DNA of 59,143 nucleotides from Clostridiales bacterium (GCA_021129775.1 JAJOKP010000026.1:1-59143), one strand, 5' to 3'. Positions 43,420 through 52,774 are shown, numbered from the stretch's first letter. Notes: generated by a model from the sequence alone, not told the origin. Numbers and translations are program-made.

Positions 43420-43450
43420 AATAATTATTAATAGAGAGCGAGGAAGTAAT

Positions 43451-43888
43451 ATGTTTAGTAAAAAACGTGCAGCATCATTCAGTAGAATTGATTCTTTAAT
43501 CGGCAAAAATTGTTTTTTCGATGGGGTTATTAAAAGCAGTGGAACCCTGCGAATCGATGGAGAAGTAAAAGGTGAAGTAATTTCTGAAGAAAATATTATT
43601 TTAAGTGAATCTGGAAAAATAGCTGGAGATGTAAAAGCTACAAACATATTAATATCAGGCAAAGTAACAGGGAACATAATTGCTACAGATTCCTTAAGAA
43701 TTACATCTTCAGGACAACTTATTGGAGATTCAAATACTAAAACATTTGTCATAGACGAAAATGCAGTGTTTGAGGGAAAATCAACGCAATACAAAGAGAA
43801 AGTTTCTAAAGAACTAGATAATCAGAAAAAAAACAAACTTGTCAACCTTAACGAAGACAATAATGCAAAAAAACATGAGAAAAAGTAA
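43451..43888 (+). CDS. Bactofilin (polymer-forming cytoskeletal protein)
   Basis: A 145-residue bactofilin. The beta-helical core of short hydrophobic repeats runs from about residue 15 to 105 (IDSLIGKNCFFDGVIKSSGT, LRIDGEVKGEVISEENIILS, GDVKATNILISGKVTGNIIA), followed by a Lys/Asn-rich tail. Bactofilins polymerise without nucleotides and often guide M23 peptidases; one is encoded 31 nt upstream. The ribosome binding site is CGAGGAAG. An intrinsic terminator follows. Confidence 0.93.
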   Translation: MFSKKRAASFSRIDSLIGKNCFFDGVIKSSGTLRIDGEVKGEVISEENIILSESGKIAGDVKATNILISGKVTGNIIATDSLRITSSGQLIGDSNTKTFVIDENAVFEGKSTQYKEKVSKELDNQKKNKLVNLNEDNNAKKHEKK

Positions 43889-43909
43889 ACAATAAGCATA
43901 ATTCGCTTG

Positions 43910-43942
43910 TACGAAATCCCATTTTGAGGGATTTCGTTTTGT
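43910..43942 (+). terminator. Intrinsic terminator behind the bactofilin gene
   Basis: ACGAAATCCC (43910-43919) and GGGATTTCGT (43927-43936) form a perfect 10-bp stem with a 7-nt loop, followed by TTTTGTATT. Confidence 0.88.
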
Positions 43943-43981
43943 ATTGGAGATTCTCTTATTCATGACTCTGAGGTGAACAAT

Positions 43982-45727
43982 TTGACTAGTTTTTTAACTT
44001 TAAAAGATTTCTTTATCAAGAATAAATGGAAGTATTTCCTTGGCATCACTTGGCTTGTAATAGTTGACCTTCTACAGCTTGCAATACCAGAAATTTTAAG
44101 GCACTTTACGGACAGACTGCAAAATAACCTTTTGACGTTTAATCATATTATCAATTATGGGCTAATGATAATTGGAATTGGAATAAGCATAGCTATATTC
44201 CGTTTTTTGTGGCGAATATACATAATAGGCACTTCTCGTGAATTGCAATATTATTTAAGGAATAGATTGTTTTCTCATTTCTTAATTCTCTCTTCGGACT
44301 TTTATAACCACAGTAAAACTGGCGAGTTAATGTCACTTTCTTTAAACGATATTAGCGCTGTGCGCCGTGCGCTTGGGGTAGGTTTAATATTAATTATCGA
44401 TTCCGTTTTAATTACTGTTGTCGCCGTAACCATGATGATAACAACAGATCTTAGATTAACTTTGTTTGCCCTAATTCCGTTTCCTTTTTTAGTACTTATT
44501 ATAGGTAAATTTGGGAAGAGAATTAACTATCAATCCAAGCAAGTACAAAAATCTATTGCCTCTTTAACCGATATAGTGCAAGAAAACTTCTCCGGAATTC
44601 ATGTTGTTAAATCATATGTTCAGGAGGAGGAAGAAATAAGCAAATTTAGACGAAAAAATCAAATAGTTTTTGATAAAAAAATGAATCTAGTCAAAATATT
44701 TGGTATGTTCTTTCCTGTAGTTCAATTGTTCGCAGCTTTCAGTTTCGTCATAGCAATTGGATATGGTGGTTCCCTTGTTATTAATGAAAGCATTACACTA
44801 GGTGACTTTATAGCTTTCAACGCATATTTAACACTTCTAGTATGGCCAATGATGGCCATAGGGTGGGTTGTTAATATTATGCAAAGAGGCGCTGCTTCAA
44901 TGGAAAGAATCAACAAAATTCTCAATGAAACTCCTACAATTTCCGATGTAGCTGCTGCTGTTTCCTTAGATTCTTTTACTCATGAAATCATCTTTGACTC
45001 TGTCACGTTATGTTATCCAAATAGCAAAAACCGTGCACTTAATAATTTTTCCCTGCGTATTCCTGCTGGTAAAAGCATTGGAATAATAGGCAAAACAGGT
45101 AGTGGAAAAACTAGTATAGCAACTTCGTTACTACGTCTCTACGAGCCCAGTGATGGTAATATATACATTGATGGCATCTCTATTAATAAATTGAAATTAT
45201 CAAGTCTTAGAAAACAAATTGGATACGTTGACCAGGACAGTTTCTTATTTTCTGATACAATATCAAATAACATTGCTTTTGGCGTTGATTCTAGTACACA
45301 AAGTAATATTGAAAGAGCCTCTAAAACAGCCTATATTCATAAAAATATAATGGATTTTCCAAATCAATACGAGACTGTTATCGGTGAACGTGGCGTAAAT
45401 CTTTCTGGCGGACAAAAACAAAGGATTTCGATAGCAAGAGCCTTGATGAAAAGTCCGAATATACTAATTTTAGATGACTCTTTGTCAGCAGTAGATACGG
45501 AAACTGAAGAAAAAATTATTAATGCTCTTAAATTTGAACGCAAGAATAAGACTAATATAATAATATCTCACCGAATTTCTACAATCAAACATTGCGATCT
45601 TATAATAGTTCTTGAAAGTGGAGCTATTCTTGAACAAGGAACTCATGAAGAGCTACTTAACAATCACAGTCTCTATTCAAATTTTTACCAGAAACAACTT
45701 CTTCAGAAAAAAATAGATGAAGAATAA
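43982..45727 (+). CDS. ABC exporter half-transporter, degenerate-site subunit (YheI/BmrC-like)
   Basis: A 581-residue ABC exporter half: six membrane helices, then an ATPase with Walker A GKTGSGKTS, signature NLSGGQKQR and Walker B ILILDDSLSAVD. The catalytic Glu after Walker B is replaced by Asp, the mark of the degenerate partner in heterodimeric exporters such as BmrCD (YheI/YheH). Its partner follows 42 nt downstream. I start it at TTG 43982, five bases behind GAGGTG; a GTG at 43973 overlaps that site. Multidrug or lipid export is likely; the substrate is unknown. Confidence 0.88.
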   Translation: MTSFLTLKDFFIKNKWKYFLGITWLVIVDLLQLAIPEILRHFTDRLQNNLLTFNHIINYGLMIIGIGISIAIFRFLWRIYIIGTSRELQYYLRNRLFSHFLILSSDFYNHSKTGELMSLSLNDISAVRRALGVGLILIIDSVLITVVAVTMMITTDLRLTLFALIPFPFLVLIIGKFGKRINYQSKQVQKSIASLTDIVQENFSGIHVVKSYVQEEEEISKFRRKNQIVFDKKMNLVKIFGMFFPVVQLFAAFSFVIAIGYGGSLVINESITLGDFIAFNAYLTLLVWPMMAIGWVVNIMQRGAASMERINKILNETPTISDVAAAVSLDSFTHEIIFDSVTLCYPNSKNRALNNFSLRIPAGKSIGIIGKTGSGKTSIATSLLRLYEPSDGNIYIDGISINKLKLSSLRKQIGYVDQDSFLFSDTISNNIAFGVDSSTQSNIERASKTAYIHKNIMDFPNQYETVIGERGVNLSGGQKQRISIARALMKSPNILILDDSLSAVDTETEEKIINALKFERKNKTNIIISHRISTIKHCDLIIVLESGAILEQGTHEELLNNHSLYSNFYQKQLLQKKIDEE

Positions 45728-45769
45728 TATACTTTCAAATTAAACATCAAAATTTTGGAGGGACACAAT

Positions 45770-47578
45770 ATGGACGACATGTACAAAGAAGAAAAGCTTA
45801 GCAAAGCTTATGATTCAAAAATAATGAGGCGTCTTTTAGCATACGCAAAACCATACTGGCTTTCGCTATCAATATGTATAATCTTGATTGCCTTGATAGC
45901 TATAACTAATTTAGCTCAGCCCTACATTATTAAATTAGCTATTGACAACTATATCATAGAACCCTCTTCTGTAAATGTACTTAACTTTAAGGATTACAGC
46001 ATTTCAGGTTTAACTGCTTTGAGCATTTTTTTTCTTTTTATCATCATAGCAAGGTTTATTTTTAGTTATATTCAAGTGTATTTGTTGAACTATATAAGCA
46101 ATAAAATTATATATAACATAAGACAAGAAGTGTTTTCTCACCTTCAAAATATGTCACTTAGTTTTTTCGATAGGAATCCTATTGGCAGATTAGTTACACG
46201 CGTTACTAATGATACCGAGACATTGCATGAAATGTATACTGGAGTGCTAGTAAACTTATTCAATGACATTTTTCTGCTTTTGGGTATTATAATCGTAATG
46301 ATCCATCTTCATGCAAAACTAGCTTTGCTATCATTTATTGTTATTCCAATTGTTTTGATAGCAACTTTAATATTTAGATCAAAAGCACGAAAAATTTACA
46401 GAATAATTCGTGTGAAAATCGCCAAAATTAATTCATCTTTAAACGAAAACTTAACAGGGATGAAAACTATTCATGTTTTTAAAAGAGAAAAACAACAATT
46501 TGAAAAATACGATAATATTAACAAGGAACTCTTAGCAGCCGACAAAAACGAAATATTCATCTTTGCAATTTTTCGCCCTTCTATGGAAATTATACGCTCT
46601 CTTGGCATTGCAATTATTATATGGTATGGGGGTGGGCAAGTGCTACAAGGCTCCATGTCCTTTGGTATCCTTTTTGCTTTCATTGACTATATAAAGAGAT
46701 TTTTCAAACCAATTAATGACCTAACCGAGAAAGTTAATATTTTACAATCGGCTATGGCTTCGTCAGAAAGAATTTTTGCATTGTTAGATAAAAACCCTAC
46801 TATTACTTCTCCTTCTAATCCACAAAACGCCTTAAAACTCACTGGAAACATTGAGTTTAGAAATGTGTGGTTCGCATATAATGAAAATGATTGGGTACTA
46901 AAAGACATTAGTTTTAATATAAATCCTAGCGAGTCAATCGCTTTTGTTGGTGCAACAGGCGCCGGAAAATCTACGATAATTAATCTTATTGGTAGACTTT
47001 ACGATATTCAAAAGGGTGAAATATTAATTGACGGAATAAATATTAAAAAAATCCCACTCGGAATTCTAAGAAAAAACATAGGCGTAGTTCTACAAGACGT
47101 TTTCATGTTTACAGGCACTATCAAAGATAATATTATACTGAATAATAAATCTGTCTCCGCTAGCCAAATTGAAGCTGTAACAAATCATGTAAATGCAACC
47201 TCTTTTATCAACAAGTTACCTCTTAGATTTGACGAACCTGTAATGGAAAGAGGCGTTAACTTTTCTACTGGTCAACGACAACTAATTGCTTTTGCAAGAG
47301 CTTTAATCCTAGATCCATCAATATTGATTTTAGATGAAGCAACTTCTAATATTGACACTGAAACAGAGATGTTGATTCAAGATGCGATTGTCAAAATCAT
47401 TAAAGGAAGAACTACAATCGCCGTAGCTCACAGGCTTTCTACTATACAAAATTGCGACAAAATCATTGTATTAAATAAGGGAAGAATAAAAGAAGTCGGG
47501 AACCATCAGGAATTACTTAAAAACGAGAGTATTTACTACAAGTTGTACCAGTTGCAATACAAGGAAGACTCATTGTAA
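45770..47578 (+). CDS. ABC exporter half-transporter, catalytic subunit (YheH/BmrD-like)
   Basis: A 602-residue ABC exporter half: six helices, Walker A GATGAGKST, Walker B ILILDEATSNID with the catalytic Glu, and switch His in VAHRLS. The signature motif reads FSTGQRQL instead of LSGGQ. In the heterodimer the defective signature here faces the Asp-bearing site of the upstream protein, leaving one competent ATP site. The start ATG 45770 is set by TTTTGGAGGGACACAAT. N-terminal extension of about 25 residues before the first helix as in BmrD. Confidence 0.9.
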   Translation: MDDMYKEEKLSKAYDSKIMRRLLAYAKPYWLSLSICIILIALIAITNLAQPYIIKLAIDNYIIEPSSVNVLNFKDYSISGLTALSIFFLFIIIARFIFSYIQVYLLNYISNKIIYNIRQEVFSHLQNMSLSFFDRNPIGRLVTRVTNDTETLHEMYTGVLVNLFNDIFLLLGIIIVMIHLHAKLALLSFIVIPIVLIATLIFRSKARKIYRIIRVKIAKINSSLNENLTGMKTIHVFKREKQQFEKYDNINKELLAADKNEIFIFAIFRPSMEIIRSLGIAIIIWYGGGQVLQGSMSFGILFAFIDYIKRFFKPINDLTEKVNILQSAMASSERIFALLDKNPTITSPSNPQNALKLTGNIEFRNVWFAYNENDWVLKDISFNINPSESIAFVGATGAGKSTIINLIGRLYDIQKGEILIDGINIKKIPLGILRKNIGVVLQDVFMFTGTIKDNIILNNKSVSASQIEAVTNHVNATSFINKLPLRFDEPVMERGVNFSTGQRQLIAFARALILDPSILILDEATSNIDTETEMLIQDAIVKIIKGRTTIAVAHRLSTIQNCDKIIVLNKGRIKEVGNHQELLKNESIYYKLYQLQYKEDSL

Positions 47579-47637
47579 TAATACTTTCCTATGACGAATA
47601 TTCTTTGAATATACTAAACGTCATAGAGGTGGTTTTC

Positions 47638-49179
47638 TTGAAAAAAACATCCTTTCTTGCAGAAACATTTATGTTAGCTTCAATCAATTTCGTTGTTAAA
47701 TTTATTGGGTTCGTGTATAGAATACTCTTGTCACGTTCCCCTGGTCCCCAAGCCATAGGGCTATATCAAATGGTTATTCCATTTTTAATGGTTCTAATTG
47801 TTTTACCAACCGCTGGGATACCTGTTGCTGTTTCAAAACTAGTCGCCAGAGAAAGCTCTTTAAAAAACGTAAAAGGCGTTTATAGACTGTTAACGCTCTC
47901 TCTTTTAATGGGAGGCTCTATTGCTTTAATACTATCAATTTTTGTTTCTTTAAAGCTCGACTACATAATTAACAATCTATTGAAAAATCAGCTGTTATAC
48001 TACCCTTTGCTTTGGGCAATTCCAACCTTGGGGATTATTACTTTTTCAAGTGTTTTAAGAGGTTTTTTTTATGGGCTTAAAGATATAAGACCTACTGCTA
48101 CTGCACAAGTGCTTGAACAAATTGCTCGTGTTTCATTTGTCCTTTTCGTTCTTTACTATAAAAAACCTGAACACCCTGTTACTGCTGTGACTATTGCTAT
48201 CGTTGGTATTATAATTGGTAAAGCAGTTGGCCTATTGTATTTAGTAATTCGCTTAAATTACAAGAAAGTTTCTCCCAATAGCTTAATTCGATCTTCTGAT
48301 AATGTTTCTCATACTGAGTACATAAAGCAGCTATCCTCTATATCTGCTCCTATAACAATTAGCAAATTTATTTCTGTATCTCTGCAAACCATCAATGCAA
48401 TTATCATACCCCAACGTTTAATCCTAGCTGGTTATTCTTCTGTTGTCGCAACTGAAATCTATGGTAAAGTGTTTGGTATGACAATGCCTTTACTCTTCTT
48501 GCCATTTACAGTTACCACTGCCTTAGTACTAAATCTAATTCCTAGCATTTCTGAACATATGGCATTGAATAGCCATAGTAGTATTGCTAAAAAATCGAGC
48601 CTCTCTATTAGAATAACACTTTTAGTTGCTATTCCAATTACTAGTGCTTATATAGTGTTTGGAGATAGTATTGCATATATAATTTTTAACCAAAGTGAGG
48701 TCGGCCGGTATCTTTCAGTTGTTGGTATTTCAACATTATTCCTCTGTGTTCAACATACTTTCTCAGGAATCTTGCATGGGATAGGAAAACAAGTACTAGT
48801 CTCAATAAACTACGTTTTAGGAATGTCTGCACAATTATTTTTTACTTTCTTTCTAGTTTCGAATCCGCAATATGGAATATATGGGTTCTTTATTGGATTT
48901 ATCGCTTCTTCTTTCATTATTCTGACACTTCATTCGTTAATTATTTTTAGAACGATTAGAATAAAACTACCATTCACACTTTGTATCCTGAAACCAAGCA
49001 TATACACACTCGCTATGTTAGTTAGCATATATTTATTCAACTACTATGCTACTTATTTCATATCCCATATTCCGTTCCGCGCTGCTCTAAATGCAATTTG
49101 TGCTGCTTCTGTCTATGTTCTAATGCTTGGCGTTACAAGGGTGCTTAGTTTAAAGCAATTAATAAAAATACTAAGGTAA
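47638..49179 (+). CDS. SpoVB/MurJ-type polysaccharide flippase
   Basis: A 513-residue protein with about 14 hydrophobic helices of the MATE-like MOP superfamily, resembling stage V sporulation protein B: SFLAETFMLASINFVVKFIG, GLYQMVIPFLMVLIVLPTAG and VLRGFFYGLKDIRPTA. SpoVB is needed for spore cortex synthesis; homologues flip lipid-linked wall precursors. I start it at TTG 47638, behind TAGAGGTGGTTTTC. It lies behind the ABC pair and converges with the pseudouridine synthase gene. No terminator is obvious in the 56-nt gap. Confidence 0.85.
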   Translation: MKKTSFLAETFMLASINFVVKFIGFVYRILLSRSPGPQAIGLYQMVIPFLMVLIVLPTAGIPVAVSKLVARESSLKNVKGVYRLLTLSLLMGGSIALILSIFVSLKLDYIINNLLKNQLLYYPLLWAIPTLGIITFSSVLRGFFYGLKDIRPTATAQVLEQIARVSFVLFVLYYKKPEHPVTAVTIAIVGIIIGKAVGLLYLVIRLNYKKVSPNSLIRSSDNVSHTEYIKQLSSISAPITISKFISVSLQTINAIIIPQRLILAGYSSVVATEIYGKVFGMTMPLLFLPFTVTTALVLNLIPSISEHMALNSHSSIAKKSSLSIRITLLVAIPITSAYIVFGDSIAYIIFNQSEVGRYLSVVGISTLFLCVQHTFSGILHGIGKQVLVSINYVLGMSAQLFFTFFLVSNPQYGIYGFFIGFIASSFIILTLHSLIIFRTIRIKLPFTLCILKPSIYTLAMLVSIYLFNYYATYFISHIPFRAALNAICAASVYVLMLGVTRVLSLKQLIKILR

Positions 49180-49235
49180 AATTCAAATAGACTGCTCAGC
49201 TTGGAGTAAATCTACATGCAATCCTTATATCAATG

Positions 49236-50156
49236 CTAAATTTCCTTCCTTAGCCTATTTTGTAACATACATAAATCCTTAGGCAAAAGAGCTTCTACTT
49301 CAATAGCAGTATTCCCTCTTGGCCTGTACATTTTCAAGGAAAAAGCATGCAATGCTTGTCTTTCAGTTCTTTCATCTGTATGCGCATTATATAAACTATC
49401 ACCAAGGATTGGATGTCCAATATATTCCATATGCACGCGAATTTGATGAGTTCTCCCCGTTATTAGTTCAACTTCCAATTTCGTTGCATTTTTATATCTT
49501 TCTACCACTTTATATTTTGTTCTTGAAGCTATTCCTCTATCATCCACTATTCTTTTTATTGAATCTTCAGCTTCTCTGTATATTGGTGCATTAATAGTAT
49601 CTCCGTCCTTTACAACATTCCCTTCAACAAAAACTATATATTTTTTTTTAACTTTGCCCTCTTTCATTTGTCGCGAAACTATATGTTGCGCATAAGAATT
49701 TTTAGCGATAATCAACAAGCCAGAAGTATTCATATCTAATCTATTAATAAATCGAATTCTATACTTCTTATTATTAGCTTGCATATAATATGCTGCCGCG
49801 TTTGCTATTGTAAAGTCAAGATGACTTTTCGTAGGATGCGTAACTATTCCTGGTTGTTTGTTAATAACGATAATATCGCAATCTTCATATACAACAAAAA
49901 AAAGAATATCCTGCGCAACAAATTTATTCGGTGTTTCACTCATCAGCACTTTAATCTGATCTCCGTCGTTTAAAATTTGATGGTATTTCGCATGTACTTC
50001 ATTTACATGAATATTCTTTTCTCTTTTGAGCCTAGCTAATAAACGGCTTGAAAAATGCAATCTATCTTTTAGTATGTCTTTTAACGTATAACCCATATCT
50101 TCAATTTCAACATCATATAACAGTACATTTTCTGTCTGCCCAATTTTTGATAAAAT
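49236..50156 (-). CDS. RluA-family pseudouridine synthase, probable ATT start
   Basis: An RluA-type RNA pseudouridine synthase. An S4-like N-terminal part (LHFSSRLLARLKREKNIHVN) precedes the catalytic domain with FINRLDMNTSGLLI (catalytic Asp present; the usual His of HRLD is Asn), KKKYIVFVEG, and TGRTHQIRVHMEYIGHPILG. The first ATG (50096) has no ribosome binding site, but the frame continues upstream as ENVLLYDVEIEDMG, which matches the usual family N-terminus. AAAAGGAGGG stands nine bases before an in-frame ATT at 50154-50156, with no ATG/GTG/TTG in between. I therefore propose ATT initiation (306 aa); 286 aa from ATG 50096 is the fallback. Confidence 0.85.
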   Translation of the reverse strand: MLSKIGQTENVLLYDVEIEDMGYTLKDILKDRLHFSSRLLARLKREKNIHVNEVHAKYHQILNDGDQIKVLMSETPNKFVAQDILFFVVYEDCDIIVINKQPGIVTHPTKSHLDFTIANAAAYYMQANNKKYRIRFINRLDMNTSGLLIIAKNSYAQHIVSRQMKEGKVKKKYIVFVEGNVVKDGDTINAPIYREAEDSIKRIVDDRGIASRTKYKVVERYKNATKLEVELITGRTHQIRVHMEYIGHPILGDSLYNAHTDERTERQALHAFSLKMYRPRGNTAIEVEALLPKDLCMLQNRLRKEI

Positions 50157-50331
50157 AACGCTTACCCTCCTTTTAGATCTTATTGAAAAGATATTTTATG
50201 TGCTTTTCACTTATTATACACTCTAAATTATATCCTTTTTACGTAGATTAATAAAGGATTTTTTAAAGACATATCGAATATAATAGAAGAGTGCATTCCA
50301 ATACAATTAGCAATGATGAAGGAGATATTTT

Positions 50332-51138
50332 ATGGTTTCAAATAAAATAATCAATATAATCCATAGCGATTCAAATCTTTCTCTTGAAACAGCTAAATTA
50401 TTAAAAGAAAAATTACTTAAACTAGGTTACTACGTTAGTGATACATTTGATTATGTTGCTGAGTTAATTATCTGCATAGGCGGAGATGGTTCTTTTTTAA
50501 GAACTATGCATAAGTTTCAATTCCCCGATATCCCTATCATTGGTATTAACACAGGACATTTAGGTTTTTTTTCTGATCTTCTTCCTGAAGAAATTGATGA
50601 TTTTTTAAATAAATATATAAACAACGATTTTTATCTTCAAGAAATAAGCCCTGTTGAAGCAATTATATGTACTCGCACCGACTGTATTTCTGCTCTTGGC
50701 ATAAACGAAATCGTTATTAAAGGGGATAAGTCTAGAACTGTTCATCTTAATATTTCTGTAAATGATAAATTAATGCAAAGTTTTAGCGGCGATGGTATAC
50801 TTGTTGCTTCTTCTACAGGCAGCACTGCATACAACTACTCTGTAGGCGGTAGCATTATTGACCCTCGCTTAAATGTTTTACAGATTACACCAATTGCACC
50901 AATAAATACCACGGCATATCGTTCGTTTACTTCTAGTACAATTTTTCCTTCTAATGCAACAATAAAAATAAACCCTGAATATAATTATGAAAATTCAATT
51001 GTTATTGTTTGTGACGGTGAAGAATATAGACATAATGGAATCGTTGAAGTTGTCTTCTATTTGTCTGAGCTTAAAATACGTATGCTTAGGCTTGAAGGTT
51101 ATGAGTTCTGGAATAAGACAATCAAGAAGTTTTTGTGA
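50332..51138 (+). CDS. nadK: NAD kinase
   Basis: A 268-residue NAD(+) kinase: LIICIGGDGSFLRTMHKF holds the GGDG motif, with GINTGHLGFFSDLLPEEID and DGILVASSTGSTAYNYSVGG for the active site. It makes NADP(H) from NAD(H). The ribosome binding site AAGGAGATATTTT is good. A TATAAT word at 50279-50284 could be a -10 without a clear -35. The hydrogenase-like gene follows after 47 nt. Confidence 0.94.
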   Translation: MVSNKIINIIHSDSNLSLETAKLLKEKLLKLGYYVSDTFDYVAELIICIGGDGSFLRTMHKFQFPDIPIIGINTGHLGFFSDLLPEEIDDFLNKYINNDFYLQEISPVEAIICTRTDCISALGINEIVIKGDKSRTVHLNISVNDKLMQSFSGDGILVASSTGSTAYNYSVGGSIIDPRLNVLQITPIAPINTTAYRSFTSSTIFPSNATIKINPEYNYENSIVIVCDGEEYRHNGIVEVVFYLSELKIRMLRLEGYEFWNKTIKKFL

Positions 51139-51185
51139 TTTTTCCTTTTGACTAGAAAAAAATCTGAATCTTTTGGAGTTATATT

Positions 51186-52307
51186 ATGCATTCTTTAATT
51201 CACGCTATTGCGCTAGAACCTTCAAAATGTGTTGGTTGTACAAAATGCCTTAAAGTTTGCCCAACTGAAGCTATGCGAGTAAAATTTGGTAAAGCAAAAA
51301 TACTAAAAGAGCGATGCATTAATTGTGGACAATGTATCTTAGTATGCCCGCATAATGCACTATATGGTATAACAGATGATTTATCTGATATTTATAAATT
51401 TCAATATAAAATCGCACTAGTTAATCCAGTATTATATGGACAGTTCCATAGAAACATTTCACCATCGCAGATTCTTTCAAGCATCTTAACTCTTGGTTTT
51501 AATGAATGTTTTGAGACCACTATTGGCGCTGAATACGTAACCACTTTTACTAAAGCATATATGAAAGACAAAACCCTTGTTATTTCATCATCTTGCCCAA
51601 CAATTGTAAGACTGATTCAAATACAATTTCCTGATCTCCTAGAAAATTTACTTCCGATGGACTCAGAAATAGAAATTTCTGCTCAACTAGCACGCGAAAA
51701 AGCAATGCAGGCTGCCGGATTCAGGGCTGAAGAAATCGGCATTTTTTATATATCTCCATGTTCGGCAAGAATTCATAGTTTTAAAAAACCTGTAGGCATT
51801 ATTACATCAAATATTGACGCTACTTTTGCAATCAAATCTGTGTTTTTAGAAATAAGCAAAACTATTAACGTAGACGGTAAAGTGAATGTTGATTATTACC
51901 CTTCAGGAAAAGGAATTGGCTTTGCTAGAGCAGGCGGACAAAGTCAGGCATTAGAAATAACAGATTACCTGTCTGTAGATGGCATTCAAAACGTTATTAG
52001 CGTTTTAGAGGAAGTTGAATATGGAAAAGTAAACGATGTTTTGTTTTTAGAGTGTCACGCGTGTACAAATGGCTGCTCAGGTGGTTGCCTAACTATAGAA
52101 AATTCTTTTGTTGCGAGTAATAGAATAAAAAGAATCGCCTCAGAAAATTTTTCCAATCAACCTTCAAAAACTATTACAAATACGGGAAAATTCCTTTTTG
52201 CTGAACCATTGTCCACTGCACAAGTTATAAATCTCAGTAATGATTTGTCTGAGGCTCTCAATAAGATGCAGCAAATAGAGAAAGTTCTACTGACGCCCAA
52301 ATATTGA
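51186..52307 (+). CDS. [FeFe]-hydrogenase-like iron-sulfur protein, frameshifted before its last Fe-S motif
   Basis: A 373-residue product. Two N-terminal [4Fe-4S] motifs (CVGCTKCLKVCP, CINCGQCILVCP) are followed by an H-cluster-like domain: SSSCPTIVRL, IFYISPCSARIHS and ECHACTNGCSGGCLTIENSF. The cysteines correspond to those that hold the H cluster, but the sequence belongs to the divergent group that in other Clostridia ends with a DCGACG Fe-S motif and is suspected of sensory or regulatory function. Here the frame ends with PKY-TGA, while the next frame (+1) immediately continues DCGACGSPSCRSLAEDIVLG to a stop at 52470. A single extra base near 52301-52304 explains this. Confidence 0.85.
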   Translation: MHSLIHAIALEPSKCVGCTKCLKVCPTEAMRVKFGKAKILKERCINCGQCILVCPHNALYGITDDLSDIYKFQYKIALVNPVLYGQFHRNISPSQILSSILTLGFNECFETTIGAEYVTTFTKAYMKDKTLVISSSCPTIVRLIQIQFPDLLENLLPMDSEIEISAQLAREKAMQAAGFRAEEIGIFYISPCSARIHSFKKPVGIITSNIDATFAIKSVFLEISKTINVDGKVNVDYYPSGKGIGFARAGGQSQALEITDYLSVDGIQNVISVLEEVEYGKVNDVLFLECHACTNGCSGGCLTIENSFVASNRIKRIASENFSNQPSKTITNTGKFLFAEPLSTAQVINLSNDLSEALNKMQQIEKVLLTPKY

Positions 52308-52470
52308 TTGTGGTGCTTGTGGCTCACCATCTTGTAGATCATTAGCTGAAGATATTGTTTTAGGTCGTGCAAAACGCTCGGATTGTGTTGTAATACTAAA
52401 AAAACATGTGCATTTAGCTGATGACAAGAAAATTCTTTCTAGTGGAAATACGAGTAAGAATAACACCTAA
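52306..52470 (+). pseudogene. Out-of-frame C-terminal Fe-S segment of the hydrogenase-like gene
   Basis: An open frame of 54 codons, +1 relative to the upstream gene, with no start codon or ribosome binding site: DCGACGSPSCRSLAEDIVLG, then KRSDCVVILKKHVHLADD. The CxxCxxxxC plus later Cys form the [4Fe-4S] motif expected at the C-terminus of the preceding protein. Joining needs a +1 shift at CCC-AAA-TAT-TGA; programmed frameshifting, a recent mutation or a sequence error are all possible. Confidence 0.75.
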
Positions 52471-52599
52471 ACAAACAACTGTGTATAAATTGGGGTCAAA
52501 CATAGATTTCACTATTAGCCTTTCGTTTGCAAATTCCTCTAAAACAAAAAAACTTTTAGAAATATAATTTCCGAAAGCCTGTAACATCAATATGTTTAG

Positions 52600-52675
52600 T
52601 GGTAAGGGATATAGGACTTGAACCTACGACTTTCACCACGTCAAGGTGACACTCTACCAGCTGAGTTAATCCCTC
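52600..52675 (-). tRNA. tRNA-Val (anticodon GAC)
   Basis: A 76-nt tRNA on the minus strand. Acceptor GAGGGAT pairs with ATCCCTT (one G-U), discriminator A and encoded CCA. D arm ACTC-AGCTGGTA-GAGT, anticodon arm TCACC-TTGACGT-GGTGA with anticodon GAC, T arm GTAGG-TTCAAGT-CCTAT. It stands alone between the hydrogenase-like gene and dapH. Confidence 0.93.
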
Positions 52676-52682
52676 AAGACAT

Positions 52683-52774
52683 GGGGTCAGGCATTTGTAT
52701 ATTTAGAAACACATAGAGACAGGTATTTATGTCCCCCATTACATAAGTTTATAAATACACAAATGCCTGACGCC
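52683..52774. repeat. GGGGTC-ended palindromic repeat, copy 4
   Basis: GGGGTCAGGCATTTGTATATTTA (arms 52683-52705) pairs with 52752-52774 with few mismatches; an inner GGTATTTATGTCCCC-like segment lies between. It is located seven bases upstream of the tRNA-Val 5' end, overlapping where its promoter should be. Confidence 0.8.
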
